Assembly: GCA_025059775.1 (NCBI GenBank)
Contig: JANXCW010000019.1
Location: 1 to 32,408 of the forward strand
Length of the DNA stretch: 32,408 bases
Direction: 5' to 3'
DNA from: Armatimonadota bacterium
GTDB lineage: Bacteria > Sysuimicrobiota > Sysuimicrobiia > Sysuimicrobiales > Sysuimicrobiaceae
Shown piece after piece: positions 15,110 through 22,288 of the stretch. The stretch's first letter is position 1. Every line of letters begins with the position of its first letter. The notes under the pieces are model-generated. The model saw only the letters and a list, made by a program, of their open reading frames with translations. It had not been told where the DNA came from and made no database searches. The translations under genes and the position numbers were made by a program.

Positions 15110-15717
15110 GGGAGCACTACTTCGTCCCTACCCCCATGGTCCGATCCCGGCCCCGGGAGGTGCGTCTGTGGTTCGGGAGCCGGCTTTTCGTGTTCGAGAC
15201 GGACCGGGGCGTGTTCAGTCACGGCTCTGTGGATCGGGGAACCCGGCTGCTGCTGGAGGCCCTGGAGGTGCGGCCGGAGGACGAGATCCTGGATGTGGGA
15301 TGTGGCTACGGGGTGATCGGCCTCGTGGCTGCGGCCCAGGCGCCCCGGGGGCACGCGGTCCTGGTGGACGTCAACGAACGGGCGGTGGCGCTCGCCCGCC
15401 GTAACGCCCTGCGGAACGGCATCCACAACGTGGAGGTCCTGCAGGGCGATCTCTACAAACCCGTGGGAAGCCGCACGTTCGACCTGATCGCCACGAACCC
15501 ACCCATCCGGGCGGGCCGCGCGGTGGTCCGAGCCCTCATCGAGGGCGCTCGGAAGCACCTCAAGCCGGGGGGACGGTTTTACCTCGTGGCCCGCACCGCC
15601 CAGGGCGCCCGCACCCTGGGCCGTCTCATCGGAGAGGTGTTCGGGGGGGTGGTGGAGGTGGAGCGGGGCGGCGGATACCGGGTGTACCGGGCCGTGAGGG
15701 AGGACGGCCGTGTTTGA
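15106..15717 (+). CDS. Class I SAM methyltransferase, RsmC-like
   Basis: A 203-residue Rossmann methyltransferase. Motif I is DVGCGYGVIGL (near residue 65), acidic loop VDVNERAVALARRN, and the catalytic NPP motif TNPPIRAG, the signature of N-methyltransferases acting on the exocyclic amino group of guanine or adenine in RNA or on glutamine. The leading FVPTPMVRSRPREVRLWFGSRLFVFETDRGVFSHG matches small RsmC-type (16S rRNA m2G1207-like) enzymes of Gram-positive bacteria. The start GTG at 15106 shares GTGA with the ylxM stop, and the end overlaps the ffh start by 8 bp, so translation is coupled with the SRP genes. Confidence 0.88.
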   Translation: MREHYFVPTPMVRSRPREVRLWFGSRLFVFETDRGVFSHGSVDRGTRLLLEALEVRPEDEILDVGCGYGVIGLVAAAQAPRGHAVLVDVNERAVALARRNALRNGIHNVEVLQGDLYKPVGSRTFDLIATNPPIRAGRAVVRALIEGARKHLKPGGRFYLVARTAQGARTLGRLIGEVFGGVVEVERGGGYRVYRAVREDGRV

Positions 15718-17032
15718 GAACCTGCGGGATCGACTGCAGGAGGCCTTTCGCCGGGTTTCCGGCCGCGGAGTTCTGCGGGCGGAGGACGTGGACGCCGCGC
15801 TCCGGGAGGTGCGGCGGGCCCTGCTGGAGGCGGATGTGCACGTCCAGGTGGTCCGGGATTTCGTGACCCGCGCCCGGGACAAGGCCGTGGGCCGAGAGGT
15901 GTGGAGGGACCTGAACCCGGCCCAGCAGGTGATCCAGATCGTGTACGAGGAGCTGGTGCAGCTGCTGGGCGGGGAGCACCGGGAGCTCCGCCCGGCCCCC
16001 CGTCCCCCCACCGTGGTCCTCCTCTGCGGCCTCCAGGGTAGCGGCAAGACCACACAGGTGGCCAAGCTGGGGAATTACCTCCGCAGAAAGGGGCGCCGTC
16101 CCTTGCTCGTGGCCGCGGACCTGCAGCGGCCCGCTGCCGTGAAGCAGTTGGAGGTGGTGGGCGGGTCCGCGGGAGTTCCCGTGTTCACCCTGCAGACCCA
16201 GGACCCCGTGGAGGTCGTCCGAAGGGCCGTGGAGCATGCCCGCCGGGAGGGACACGACTGGGTGCTGGTGGACACCGCGGGTCGGCTGCACGTGGACGAG
16301 GCGATGATGCAGGAGCTGCGCCGGGTGCGGGAGGCGGCGAGCCCGCACCACACCCTCCTGGTGGTGGATGCCATGACGGGGCAGGAGGCCCTGGCCGTGG
16401 CCCAGCAGTTCAACGCGCGGATCGGGATTGACGGGATCATCCTCACGAAGCTGGATGGCGATGCCCGGGGCGGAGCCGCCCTCTCCGTGGTCTCCGTTAC
16501 CGGGAAACCGATTCTGTTCGTGGGTACGGGCGAGAAGGTCGAGGCCCTGGAACCCTTCTACCCCGACCGCATGGCCTCCCGGATCCTAGGGATGGGCGAT
16601 GTGCTCACCCTCATCGAGCGGGCCCAGGAGGCCATCAGCGCGGAGCGGGCGGCAGATCTCCAGCGCAAGCTCCGGCGGGCGGAGTTCACCCTAGAGGACT
16701 TCCGCCAGCAGCTCCAGGAGGTGCGGAAGATGGGGCCGCTCCGCAATCTGCTGGAGATGATTCCGGGGTTCGCGCAGATGCGGGGATTGCGGGAGGAGCT
16801 GGAGGAGCGGGAGATGGTGCGGTTCGAGGCCATCCTCAACTCCATGACCCCACAGGAGCGGCGCGATCCCTCCATTCTCAACAGCAGCCGTAAGCGCCGC
16901 ATCGCCCGGGGGAGCGGGACCACGGTGCAGGACGTGAACCGGCTCCTCCGGCAGTTCGAGGAGACCAGACGCATGATCCGGCAGCTGGAATCCGCGGGCC
17001 GCCGGATGGGCAAGTGGAAGTGGCCGTTCTGA
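15710..17032 (+). CDS. ffh: Signal recognition particle protein Ffh (SRP54)
   Basis: A 440-residue GTPase that binds SRP RNA and signal sequences and targets nascent membrane and secreted proteins to FtsY. N domain to about residue 95; P-loop GLQGSGKTT at 107-115; DTAGRLHVDEAMMQEL; TKLDGDARGG; and after about residue 300 the M domain, with the RNA-binding helix-turn-helix ending in RIARGSGTTVQDVNRLLRQFEETRRMI. The M domain has rather few methionines in the finger-loop region, which is often seen in thermophiles. Start GTG at 15710, the usual MFENLRDRL. The SRP RNA gene was not seen in this window. Confidence 0.98.
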   Translation: MFENLRDRLQEAFRRVSGRGVLRAEDVDAALREVRRALLEADVHVQVVRDFVTRARDKAVGREVWRDLNPAQQVIQIVYEELVQLLGGEHRELRPAPRPPTVVLLCGLQGSGKTTQVAKLGNYLRRKGRRPLLVAADLQRPAAVKQLEVVGGSAGVPVFTLQTQDPVEVVRRAVEHARREGHDWVLVDTAGRLHVDEAMMQELRRVREAASPHHTLLVVDAMTGQEALAVAQQFNARIGIDGIILTKLDGDARGGAALSVVSVTGKPILFVGTGEKVEALEPFYPDRMASRILGMGDVLTLIERAQEAISAERAADLQRKLRRAEFTLEDFRQQLQEVRKMGPLRNLLEMIPGFAQMRGLREELEEREMVRFEAILNSMTPQERRDPSILNSSRKRRIARGSGTTVQDVNRLLRQFEETRRMIRQLESAGRRMGKWKWPF

Positions 17033-17059
17033 AGGCAAACACCTGGAGGGAGGGAGAAG

Positions 17060-17338
17060 GTGGCGGTGAAGATCCGTCTCATGCGCATGGGCAAGCGGCA
17101 CGAGCCGTTCTTCCGTCTGGTGGTGACGGACAGCCGCGCGCCCCGCAACGGCAGGTACATCGAGGCCATCGGCTACTACAACCCCCGCACGGAGCCCAGC
17201 ACCATCCACGTGAACGCGGAGAAGGCCCTGGAGTGGCTCTCCAAGGGTGCCCAGCCCTCGGACGCGGCCCGGGTGCTGCTGGAGAAGGCCGGGGTCTGGC
17301 GCCTGTGGCAGGAGCAGAGGCGCCGCAAGGCAAGCTAG
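17060..17338 (+). CDS. rpsP: 30S ribosomal protein S16
   Basis: 92 residues, normal for the family. The N-terminus [20 protein letters not shown] is diagnostic, as are [19 protein letters not shown] and the helix [20 protein letters not shown]16 stabilises the 5' domain of 16S rRNA. Start GTG at 17060, preceded by GGAGGGAG. It is 27 bp downstream of ffh and leads the conserved ribosome maturation block. Confidence 0.98.
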   Translation: MAVKIRLMRMGKRHEPFFRLVVTDSRAPRNGRYIEAIGYYNPRTEPSTIHVNAEKALEWLSKGAQPSDAARVLLEKAGVWRLWQEQRRRKAS

Positions 17339-17340
17339 CC

Positions 17341-17607
17341 ATGGCAACGACACGCACGACACCCTCCGGAGGGGATGTGCGGGGGCTTGTGGAGTACGTG
17401 GTGCGGGGGCTGGTGGATCACCCGGAGGCCGTCCGGGTGGAGGAGGCGGAGGGGCCCGTGCTGCGGGTGCACGTGGCCCCCGAGGATCGGGGAAAGGTCA
17501 TCGGGCGCCAGGGACGGGTGATCCAGGCTCTGCGGACCTTGGCCCGGGTGGCCGCCCGAGGAGCAGGAACCGTACAGGTGGAGATCGCGGAGGAGAAGCG
17601 GCCATGA
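17341..17607 (+). CDS. khpA: KH-domain RNA-binding protein KhpA (YlqC)
   Basis: 88 residues: one KH domain of the bacterial KhpA type. The nucleic-acid binding loop is GKVIGRQGRVI (GxxG within it), preceded by VLRVHVAPEDR and followed by the helix IQALRTLARVAA. KhpA binds RNA, partners with KhpB/EloR in Firmicutes and affects cell elongation and division. ATG at 17341, two bases after the rpsP stop. Always found between rpsP and rimM in related genomes. The stop overlaps the next ATG. Confidence 0.93.
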   Translation: MATTRTTPSGGDVRGLVEYVVRGLVDHPEAVRVEEAEGPVLRVHVAPEDRGKVIGRQGRVIQALRTLARVAARGAGTVQVEIAEEKRP

Positions 17608-18008
17608 ACTCCATTACCCTGATCCGACCCGTGGTGGTGAAGGCCATCGTCACGGAGACCTTCAAGGAGAACTACAAGCGGGATCTGCAGGAGGCCCTGC
17701 GGGGGGTGGAGGATCTCATCGCCCGCGTCGACTCCCAGATCCGCCGCCTGGAGCTGGAACGGCAGATCACCCCCCAGAACCGGGCGGTGCGGCAGCAGCT
17801 GGAGGTGGAGCGGTCCCGTCAGGAGGCCCTGCGGGCGGAGCTCCTGGAGCGGCTGCGGGAGGCGGAGCGGCTGGAGCTCAACACCGAGTTCCCGCAAGCC
17901 ACCGTGGACGCCCAAGTGGAAGTCCGGGTGGGCGACAACCTCTTCAGGAAGCTGAGCCGGGCGGAGATCCTGGTGAAGGACGGCATCGTGATGGAGATCC
18001 GCCTGTGA
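17604..18008 (+). CDS. ylqD: YlqD family protein
   Basis: 134 residues. A short N-terminal strand (SITLIRPVVVKAIVTE), a long charged helix of about 70 residues (QEALRGVEDLIARVDSQIRRLELER ... ERLREAERL) that should form a coiled coil, and a C-terminal beta part (AQVEVRVGDNLFRKLSRAEILVKDGIVMEIR). This matches YlqD of Firmicutes, which lies in the same place between the KH protein and rimM and whose function is not known. The ATG overlaps the khpA stop (ATGA). Its presence is a useful lineage marker. Confidence 0.9.
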   Translation: MNSITLIRPVVVKAIVTETFKENYKRDLQEALRGVEDLIARVDSQIRRLELERQITPQNRAVRQQLEVERSRQEALRAELLERLREAERLELNTEFPQATVDAQVEVRVGDNLFRKLSRAEILVKDGIVMEIRL

Positions 18009-18012
18009 CGGG

Positions 18013-18513
18013 ATGCGGAAGCTGCGCATCGGCACCATCACACGCCCCCACGGCCTCCGGGGGGAGGTTCGGGTCCTGCCCGACACGGACTTCCCGGACC
18101 GGTTCCAGACCCTGCGGCGGGTCTTTGTAGCGGGTCCGGAGGGCGAGGTACCCTACGAGGTGGAATCCGTCCGGCCGCACGGCCGGTTCTTCCTGGTGAG
18201 ACTTCGGGGGGTGGAGGGTCGGGAGGCTGCGGAGGCTCTTCGGGGCCGGGAGCTGCGTATCCCCCAGGAGGAAGCACCCCCCCTTCCGGAGGGCACGTAC
18301 TACGTGGCGGACATCCTGGGCCTGGAGGTGCGGACTCCGGAGGGGAAGGTGCTGGGCCGGGTGCGGGAGGTGCTCCGTACGGGGGCCAATGATGTGTACG
18401 TGGTGGCGGGGGACCGGGAGATCCTCCTCCCTGCCATCGAGGACGTCGTCCAGGAGGTAAACCTGGAAGAGCGGTGCATGGTGGTGCGACTTCTGCCCGG
18501 GCTGGTGGACTGA
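18013..18513 (+). CDS. rimM: 16S rRNA processing protein RimM
   Basis: 166 residues, full length. N-terminal beta-barrel starting [28 protein letters not shown], linker [39 protein letters not shown], and a PRC-barrel with the end IPAIED-like sequence [15 protein letters not shown]. RimM binds S19 and assists maturation of the 30S head. ATG at 18013, four bases after the ylqD stop, with only a weak ribosome binding site, so coupling is likely. Confidence 0.96.
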   Translation: MRKLRIGTITRPHGLRGEVRVLPDTDFPDRFQTLRRVFVAGPEGEVPYEVESVRPHGRFFLVRLRGVEGREAAEALRGRELRIPQEEAPPLPEGTYYVADILGLEVRTPEGKVLGRVREVLRTGANDVYVVAGDREILLPAIEDVVQEVNLEERCMVVRLLPGLVD

Positions 18514-18515
18514 GG

Positions 18516-19259
18516 ATGCGGGTGGACATCGTGACCATCTTCCCCGAGATCTTCCTGCCCCTCCGGGTGGGCGTCCTGGGACGGGCCCAGGAGCGGGGAG
18601 TGGTGCAGATCAGGGTGTGGAACCTGCGGGACTTCGCCACGGACCGGCACCGCACCGTGGACGACTACCCTTATGGGGGCGGGCCGGGGATGGTGATGAA
18701 GCCAGAACCCTTCTTCGCCGCGGTGGAGGCCATCGAGCGGGACGCGGGGGATCGGGGCCGCATCCTCTTCACCTCCCCCCAGGGCCGACGCTTCGACCAG
18801 CGGATGGCCCAGGAGCTGAGTCAGGAGGGGCACCTGGTGATCCTGTGCGGCCGGTACGAGGGCGTGGACGAGCGGGTGGTGGTGGGACTGCCGGCAGAGG
18901 AGGTGTCCATCGGGGACTACGTGCTCACGGGCGGGGAGCTCGCGGCCATGGTCATCGTGGACGCCACCGCCCGGCTGGTCCCGGGAGTGGTGGGGGACGA
19001 GGGATCCGTGCGGGAGGAATCCTTCACCACGGGGCTCCTGGACCATCCCCACTACACCCGGCCCGCGGAGTTCCGGGGAATGCGGGTGCCGGAGGTACTC
19101 CTGAGGGGCAACCACGCGGCCATCGCCCGGTGGCGGCGGAAGGAAGCCCTGCGGCGCACCCTGTTGCGGCGGCCCGACCTGCTGCGCACCGCGGCGCTCA
19201 CGCCCGAGGACCAGGTGCTGTTGCGGGAGATCGAGGAGGAGTTGGGGATCCGGGTATAA
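18516..19259 (+). CDS. trmD: tRNA (guanine-37-N1)-methyltransferase TrmD
   Basis: 247 residues, a SPOUT-class enzyme that uses SAM to make m1G37 next to the anticodon and so prevents +1 frameshifting. Start [13 protein letters not shown] is diagnostic; substrate/cofactor motifs include [32 protein letters not shown] and the knot [19 protein letters not shown], then [12 protein letters not shown]-like sequence [19 protein letters not shown]. The ATG at 18516 is two bases after the rimM stop. The stop TAA is embedded in the TATAAT box that precedes rplS. Confidence 0.97.
   Translation: MRVDIVTIFPEIFLPLRVGVLGRAQERGVVQIRVWNLRDFATDRHRTVDDYPYGGGPGMVMKPEPFFAAVEAIERDAGDRGRILFTSPQGRRFDQRMAQELSQEGHLVILCGRYEGVDERVVVGLPAEEVSIGDYVLTGGELAAMVIVDATARLVPGVVGDEGSVREESFTTGLLDHPHYTRPAEFRGMRVPEVLLRGNHAAIARWRRKEALRRTLLRRPDLLRTAALTPEDQVLLREIEEELGIRV
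19254..19259 (+). promoter_or_regulatory. -10 box (TATAAT) for an rplS-internal promoter
   Basis: A perfect TATAAT overlaps the last codons of trmD (GTA TAA T). A start near 19266 would give rplS-lepB-rnhB their own transcript with a leader carrying GGAGG 8 bp before the ATG at 19285. No -35 box at the right distance was seen. Confidence 0.45.
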
Positions 19260-19284
19260 TCGAAAGCACGTGGAGGCCGTAGCC

Positions 19285-19626
19285 ATGGACAAGATGCAGC
19301 TGGTAGAGCAGCCTCACCGGAAGCCCGAGATCCCGGAGTTCGCGCCGGGCGACACCGTGCGCGTGCACACCCGGGTGCGGGAGGGCGGGCGAGAACGGGT
19401 CCAGGTGTTCGAGGGAGTGGTGATCGCCCGTCGGGGCGGGGGGGTGCGGGAGACCTTCACGGTGCGTCGGATCTCCCACGGGGTGGGCGTGGAGCGGATC
19501 TTCCCCCTGCACTCCCCCAACATTGTGCGCATCGAGGTGGTGCGCCGCGGGCAGGTACGGCGGGCCAAGCTGTACTATCTGCGGGAGAAGGTGGGCAAGG
19601 CAACCCGCATCAAGGAGAAGCGGTAG
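19285..19626 (+). CDS. rplS: 50S ribosomal protein L19
   Basis: 113 residues from the ATG at 19285. Diagnostic strands [59 protein letters not shown] and [16 protein letters not shown]19 sits at the 30S-50S interface. The ATG at 19285 is preferred over the GTG at 19270 because GTGGAGG supplies a ribosome binding site 8 bp before it; the longer form would add five residues. Confidence 0.97.
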   Translation: MDKMQLVEQPHRKPEIPEFAPGDTVRVHTRVREGGRERVQVFEGVVIARRGGGVRETFTVRRISHGVGVERIFPLHSPNIVRIEVVRRGQVRRAKLYYLREKVGKATRIKEKR

Positions 19627-19638
19627 CGCGGAGCGGCC

Positions 19639-20271
19639 GTGCAGTTGGCCCTGATCCGCAACGAGATGAGCATCCCGGTTCTGATCCTTCTCGTGGCCGC
19701 GGCCCTGGTGGTGTTGCGGCATGCCCTCCGGGATCTCGTCTTCTTCCCGCAGAAGGTGCGCCACGCGATCCTCGAGACCCTCGATGCGGCCCTGTTCGCG
19801 GTGGTCCTCGCCTTCTTCATCATCACCTTCGTGGCCCAGGCCTTCTTCATCCCCTCGGGCTCCATGGAGCCCACCCTCCAGATCGGCGACCGCATTCTGG
19901 TGGCGAAGTTCTACTACCGCATCGCCCCCATCCAGCGGGGGGACGTGATCGTCTTCCGCTACCCCCTCAATCCCGGGAAGGACTTCGTGAAACGGGTGGT
20001 GGGAGTGCCGGGCGACCGAGTGGAGCTGCGACAGGGGGTGGTGTACGTCAACGGGAAGCCCCACCCTGAACTCACCCCCGCGAACGGGGACCAGGGCTGC
20101 GCCCAGAGCTACGGTCCTAAGACGGTAACCGAAGGGCACCTCTTCGTGCTGGGGGACAACCGGTGCAACAGCGAGGACAGCCGGTTCTTCGGCCTCGTGC
20201 CCGTGCGGAACGTGGTGGGCCGGGCCCTGGTGATCTACTGGCCGCCGCACCGCGTGGGCCTCGTGCGCTGA
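19639..20271 (+). CDS. lepB: Type I signal peptidase
   Basis: 210 residues, the membrane protease that cleaves signal peptides from the many exported proteins in this window. Two N-terminal hydrophobic segments (residues about 8-25 and 50-68), then Box B with nucleophile Ser75 in [10 protein letters not shown], Box D with the general base Lys118 in [11 protein letters not shown], and Box [12 protein letters not shown]. Two Cys (in GDQGCAQ and DNRCNS) are placed to form a disulphide, as seen in several extracellular signal peptidase domains. Start GTG at 19639; an internal ATG at 19666 is less likely to be the start. The rnhB frame overlaps its end. Confidence 0.95.
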   Translation: MQLALIRNEMSIPVLILLVAAALVVLRHALRDLVFFPQKVRHAILETLDAALFAVVLAFFIITFVAQAFFIPSGSMEPTLQIGDRILVAKFYYRIAPIQRGDVIVFRYPLNPGKDFVKRVVGVPGDRVELRQGVVYVNGKPHPELTPANGDQGCAQSYGPKTVTEGHLFVLGDNRCNSEDSRFFGLVPVRNVVGRALVIYWPPHRVGLVR

Positions 20272-20870
20272 CTCGGGACCTCGGCCGGCTGGAGCGGGAT
20301 CTGCGCCGCCGGGGATACCGACTCCTCGCGGGCGTGGACGAGGCGGGCTGCGGCCCCCTGGCGGGCCCCGTGGTGGCCGCCGTGGTGCTGGGGGACCGGC
20401 CCCTCCGGATTCCGGGACTCCAGGACAGCAAGCGGCTTTCCGAAGCTCAGCGGGAGGCCCTGGCCGCACGCATCCGGCAGGAAGCGGTGGCCTGGGCCCT
20501 GGGCATGGCCACGGTGGAGGAGATTGATGCCCTGAACATCCGGGTCGCCTCCCGCCTGGCACAACTCCGAGCGGTGGCCGCCCTCCCCCAGCACCCGCAC
20601 CTCGTGCTCGTGGATGGACCCTGGCGTATTCCGCTGGAACTCCCTCAGCGGCCCGTGGTGGACGGGGATGCCCGCGTGGCCCTCATCGCCGCGGCCAGCA
20701 TCCTGGCTAAGGTGGAACGGGATCGCCTGATGCGGGAGCTGGATGCCCGCTACCCCGGCTACGGGTTCGCCCGGCACAAGGGATACCCCACCCCGGAACA
20801 CCTCCAGGCCCTCGCGCGCCTGGGTCCCTGCCCCGCCCACCGCCGCTCCTTCCGTCCCCTCAGGGGCTGA
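20163..20870 (+). CDS. rnhB: Ribonuclease HII
   Basis: Removes ribonucleotides misincorporated in DNA and RNA of hybrids. Catalytic Asp-Glu in [19 protein letters not shown], the third Asp in LVLVDGPW, and the C-terminal motif [15 protein letters not shown] followed by [17 protein letters not shown]. Homology starts about residue 40 of the longest frame. The only in-frame ATG/GTG/TTG upstream is the GTG at 20163, which overlaps lepB by 109 bp and encodes an Arg/Pro-rich, non-homologous lead. A CTG at 20268, overlapping the lepB stop as CTGA, would give a normal 200-residue enzyme, so that may be the true start. The usual GRG substrate-sensing motif is GCG here. Confidence 0.9.
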   Translation: MQQRGQPVLRPRARAERGGPGPGDLLAAAPRGPRALTRDLGRLERDLRRRGYRLLAGVDEAGCGPLAGPVVAAVVLGDRPLRIPGLQDSKRLSEAQREALAARIRQEAVAWALGMATVEEIDALNIRVASRLAQLRAVAALPQHPHLVLVDGPWRIPLELPQRPVVDGDARVALIAAASILAKVERDRLMRELDARYPGYGFARHKGYPTPEHLQALARLGPCPAHRRSFRPLRG

Positions 20871-20912
20871 GGCGCGCGCAGTTGAGCCGGCTTGCCACGT
20901 TGAATTGCCGGG

Positions 20913-21275
20913 ATGAACCGGAGACGGATCGGCGCGGGGGCAGAAGAGGCGGCGGCAGACCTTCTGCGGCGCAAGGGGTACCGCCTCCTCGACCGCAACG
21001 TCCGGTTCCCCTTCGGGGAGCTGGACCTGGTGTGCGAGCAGGCGGGGGTCGTGGTGTTCGTGGAGGTGAAGGCCCGGTCGGGGACAGCACATGGGCATCC
21101 GTTTGAGGCGGTCACCCCGCGCAAGCAAAAGCAGCTCGGTCGGCTCGCCCTCGCCTACCTGCAGCGGAAGGGGTTTGTGAACCGCCCCTGCCGGTTCGAT
21201 GTGGTGGCGGTGCACCTCGATCCGGAGGGACGTCCCGTACGGGTGGAAGTCCTGCAGGACGCCTTCCGGTTCTAG
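20913..21275 (+). CDS. yraN: YraN/UPF0102 family endonuclease-like protein
   Basis: 120 residues, Holliday-junction-resolvase-like fold of the PD-(D/E)XK superfamily. N-terminal helix RIGAGAEEAAADLLRRKGYRLLDRNVRFPFGELDLV with the catalytic Glu and Asp of GELDLV, then FVEVKARSG with Glu-x-Lys. Function in cells is not settled; roles in DNA processing are suspected. ATG at 20913. It follows rnhB as in many genomes. Its stop TAG shares the palindrome CTAG with the stop of the convergent gene. Confidence 0.93.
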   Translation: MNRRRIGAGAEEAAADLLRRKGYRLLDRNVRFPFGELDLVCEQAGVVVFVEVKARSGTAHGHPFEAVTPRKQKQLGRLALAYLQRKGFVNRPCRFDVVAVHLDPEGRPVRVEVLQDAFRF

Positions 21276-22048
21276 CGCCGGTGCGGGCCCCGGTCGGGAA
21301 CCTCCCGCCGGGGTACGAGTACGTAGTGGGGCACCGCCCACTCCACGATGGCCGCCCGGTTCAGGGCCGCTACCTTCTCCGCGATCTGATGCGGCCGCGG
21401 AGCCCGCAGCACGTAGGTTCGGCCGTCCGCTTCCACCGAGGCCACTCGGAGACCCAGATCCCGCAGCAGCCGCTCGATCTGCTCTGCCGTCGCCCACGGG
21501 AAGAACCGTACGCGGATCATGCCCGGCACGAACACCTTCCGGAAGGGTTCGCCTGGACCTGGGACGGTCGCCCCGCCCCGGAGGTCGGGGGGAAGGATCT
21601 CGATGGTGACCCGGGGAAGCAGCACCGGAGGTGCTCCTCTGGGGAAGGTGCGCGGGGGAAAGATGGCTTCCACCACGTACCGGCCCGGAGGCACGGGCTG
21701 CCCTGCGTTGTCTACCTGCGTCCACGTTTCCTCAAAACGGATCTCCGAGCCGGGTTGGAGCACCAAGCTCCCCACCACCTGGGCGAACATTCTGTCGTGG
21801 GACCACTGCCAGATCGTGGTCCCGTCCAGCCGGAGGACCCGGAAGTCGTATCGCTGACTGGTACCGAACGTAAAGGTCATCGCCCGGAACCCGCGGTTGC
21901 GTACCTGGAGCACCATCTGGACGGGCTCCCCCGGCACGTACCGTGCCCGATCCGTCGAAACCCCCACCTCTACGTCCCCCATCCGCACCACGTGAGCAGG
22001 ACCCACGGTGGCCAGCACCGCCATGGACAGGATGAGAAAGGCCCGCAT
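21272..22048 (-). CDS. Secreted BsuPI-domain protein with a subtilisin-propeptide-like C-terminus
   Basis: 258 residues. A signal peptide (AFLILSMAVLATVGPAHV) leads to a BsuPI-type beta-sandwich at about residues 30-130 (YVPGEPVQMVLQVRNRG, YDFRVLRLDG, IWQWSHDRMFAQ, FEETWTQVDNAG, PPGRYVVEAIF). BsuPI is the Bacillus intracellular proteinase inhibitor; secreted relatives are of unknown function. Residues about 175-250 read MIRVRFFPWATAEQIERLL ... GLRVASVE ... IVEWAVPHYVLVP, which follows the pattern of the propeptides of the two subtilisins in this window (VLVRF-P, then V-E/AxAEP/PN). The ATG at 22048 is chosen because GGAGG lies 6 bp upstream. An inhibitory role towards those proteases is inferred. 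Confidence 0.7.
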   Translation of the reverse strand: MRAFLILSMAVLATVGPAHVVRMGDVEVGVSTDRARYVPGEPVQMVLQVRNRGFRAMTFTFGTSQRYDFRVLRLDGTTIWQWSHDRMFAQVVGSLVLQPGSEIRFEETWTQVDNAGQPVPPGRYVVEAIFPPRTFPRGAPPVLLPRVTIEILPPDLRGGATVPGPGEPFRKVFVPGMIRVRFFPWATAEQIERLLRDLGLRVASVEADGRTYVLRAPRPHQIAEKVAALNRAAIVEWAVPHYVLVPRREVPDRGPHRR

Positions 22049-22121
22049 ACGGCCCTCCCGGTTCGCTCTCACCGGGTGGTACGAGAGAATCCCCCCGGAT
22101 GTTCTCAGGCAATCCCCGAGG

Positions 22122-22153
22122 TTGACCTCAGGTCTCCATGCGCTGTCTAGACA
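22122..22153 (+). promoter_or_regulatory. Promoter and overlapping palindrome upstream of the alcohol dehydrogenase gene
   Basis: TTGACC at 22122-22127 is a good -35 box; 18 bp later lies TCTAGA, a weak -10. The latter is inside a perfect 10-bp palindrome TGTCTAGACA (22144-22153), which could be a regulator site. The remaining 135 bp to the gene contain hairpin-prone sequence (TTCCCTTT / AAAGGGAA) and form a long leader. Confidence 0.4.
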
Positions 22154-22288
22154 ATACGCTTTTCAGGTTTTCTCGGATTCCCTTTTTGCCTGTCGGGAAG
22201 GAAAGGGAAACGGGATCCTCGAATACTCCTCCCCCGGATTGAGGGAGAGCCCGTTTTCAAAGCCGGACTTTGCGGGGAGGGATTCCGG

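Noticed and set aside
19270-19284. Alternative GTG start of rplS behind the TATAAT box as a leaderless start
   Set aside because: The GTGGAGG at this place serves as a ribosome binding site for the ATG at 19285, where L19 homology fits; still possible but less likely.
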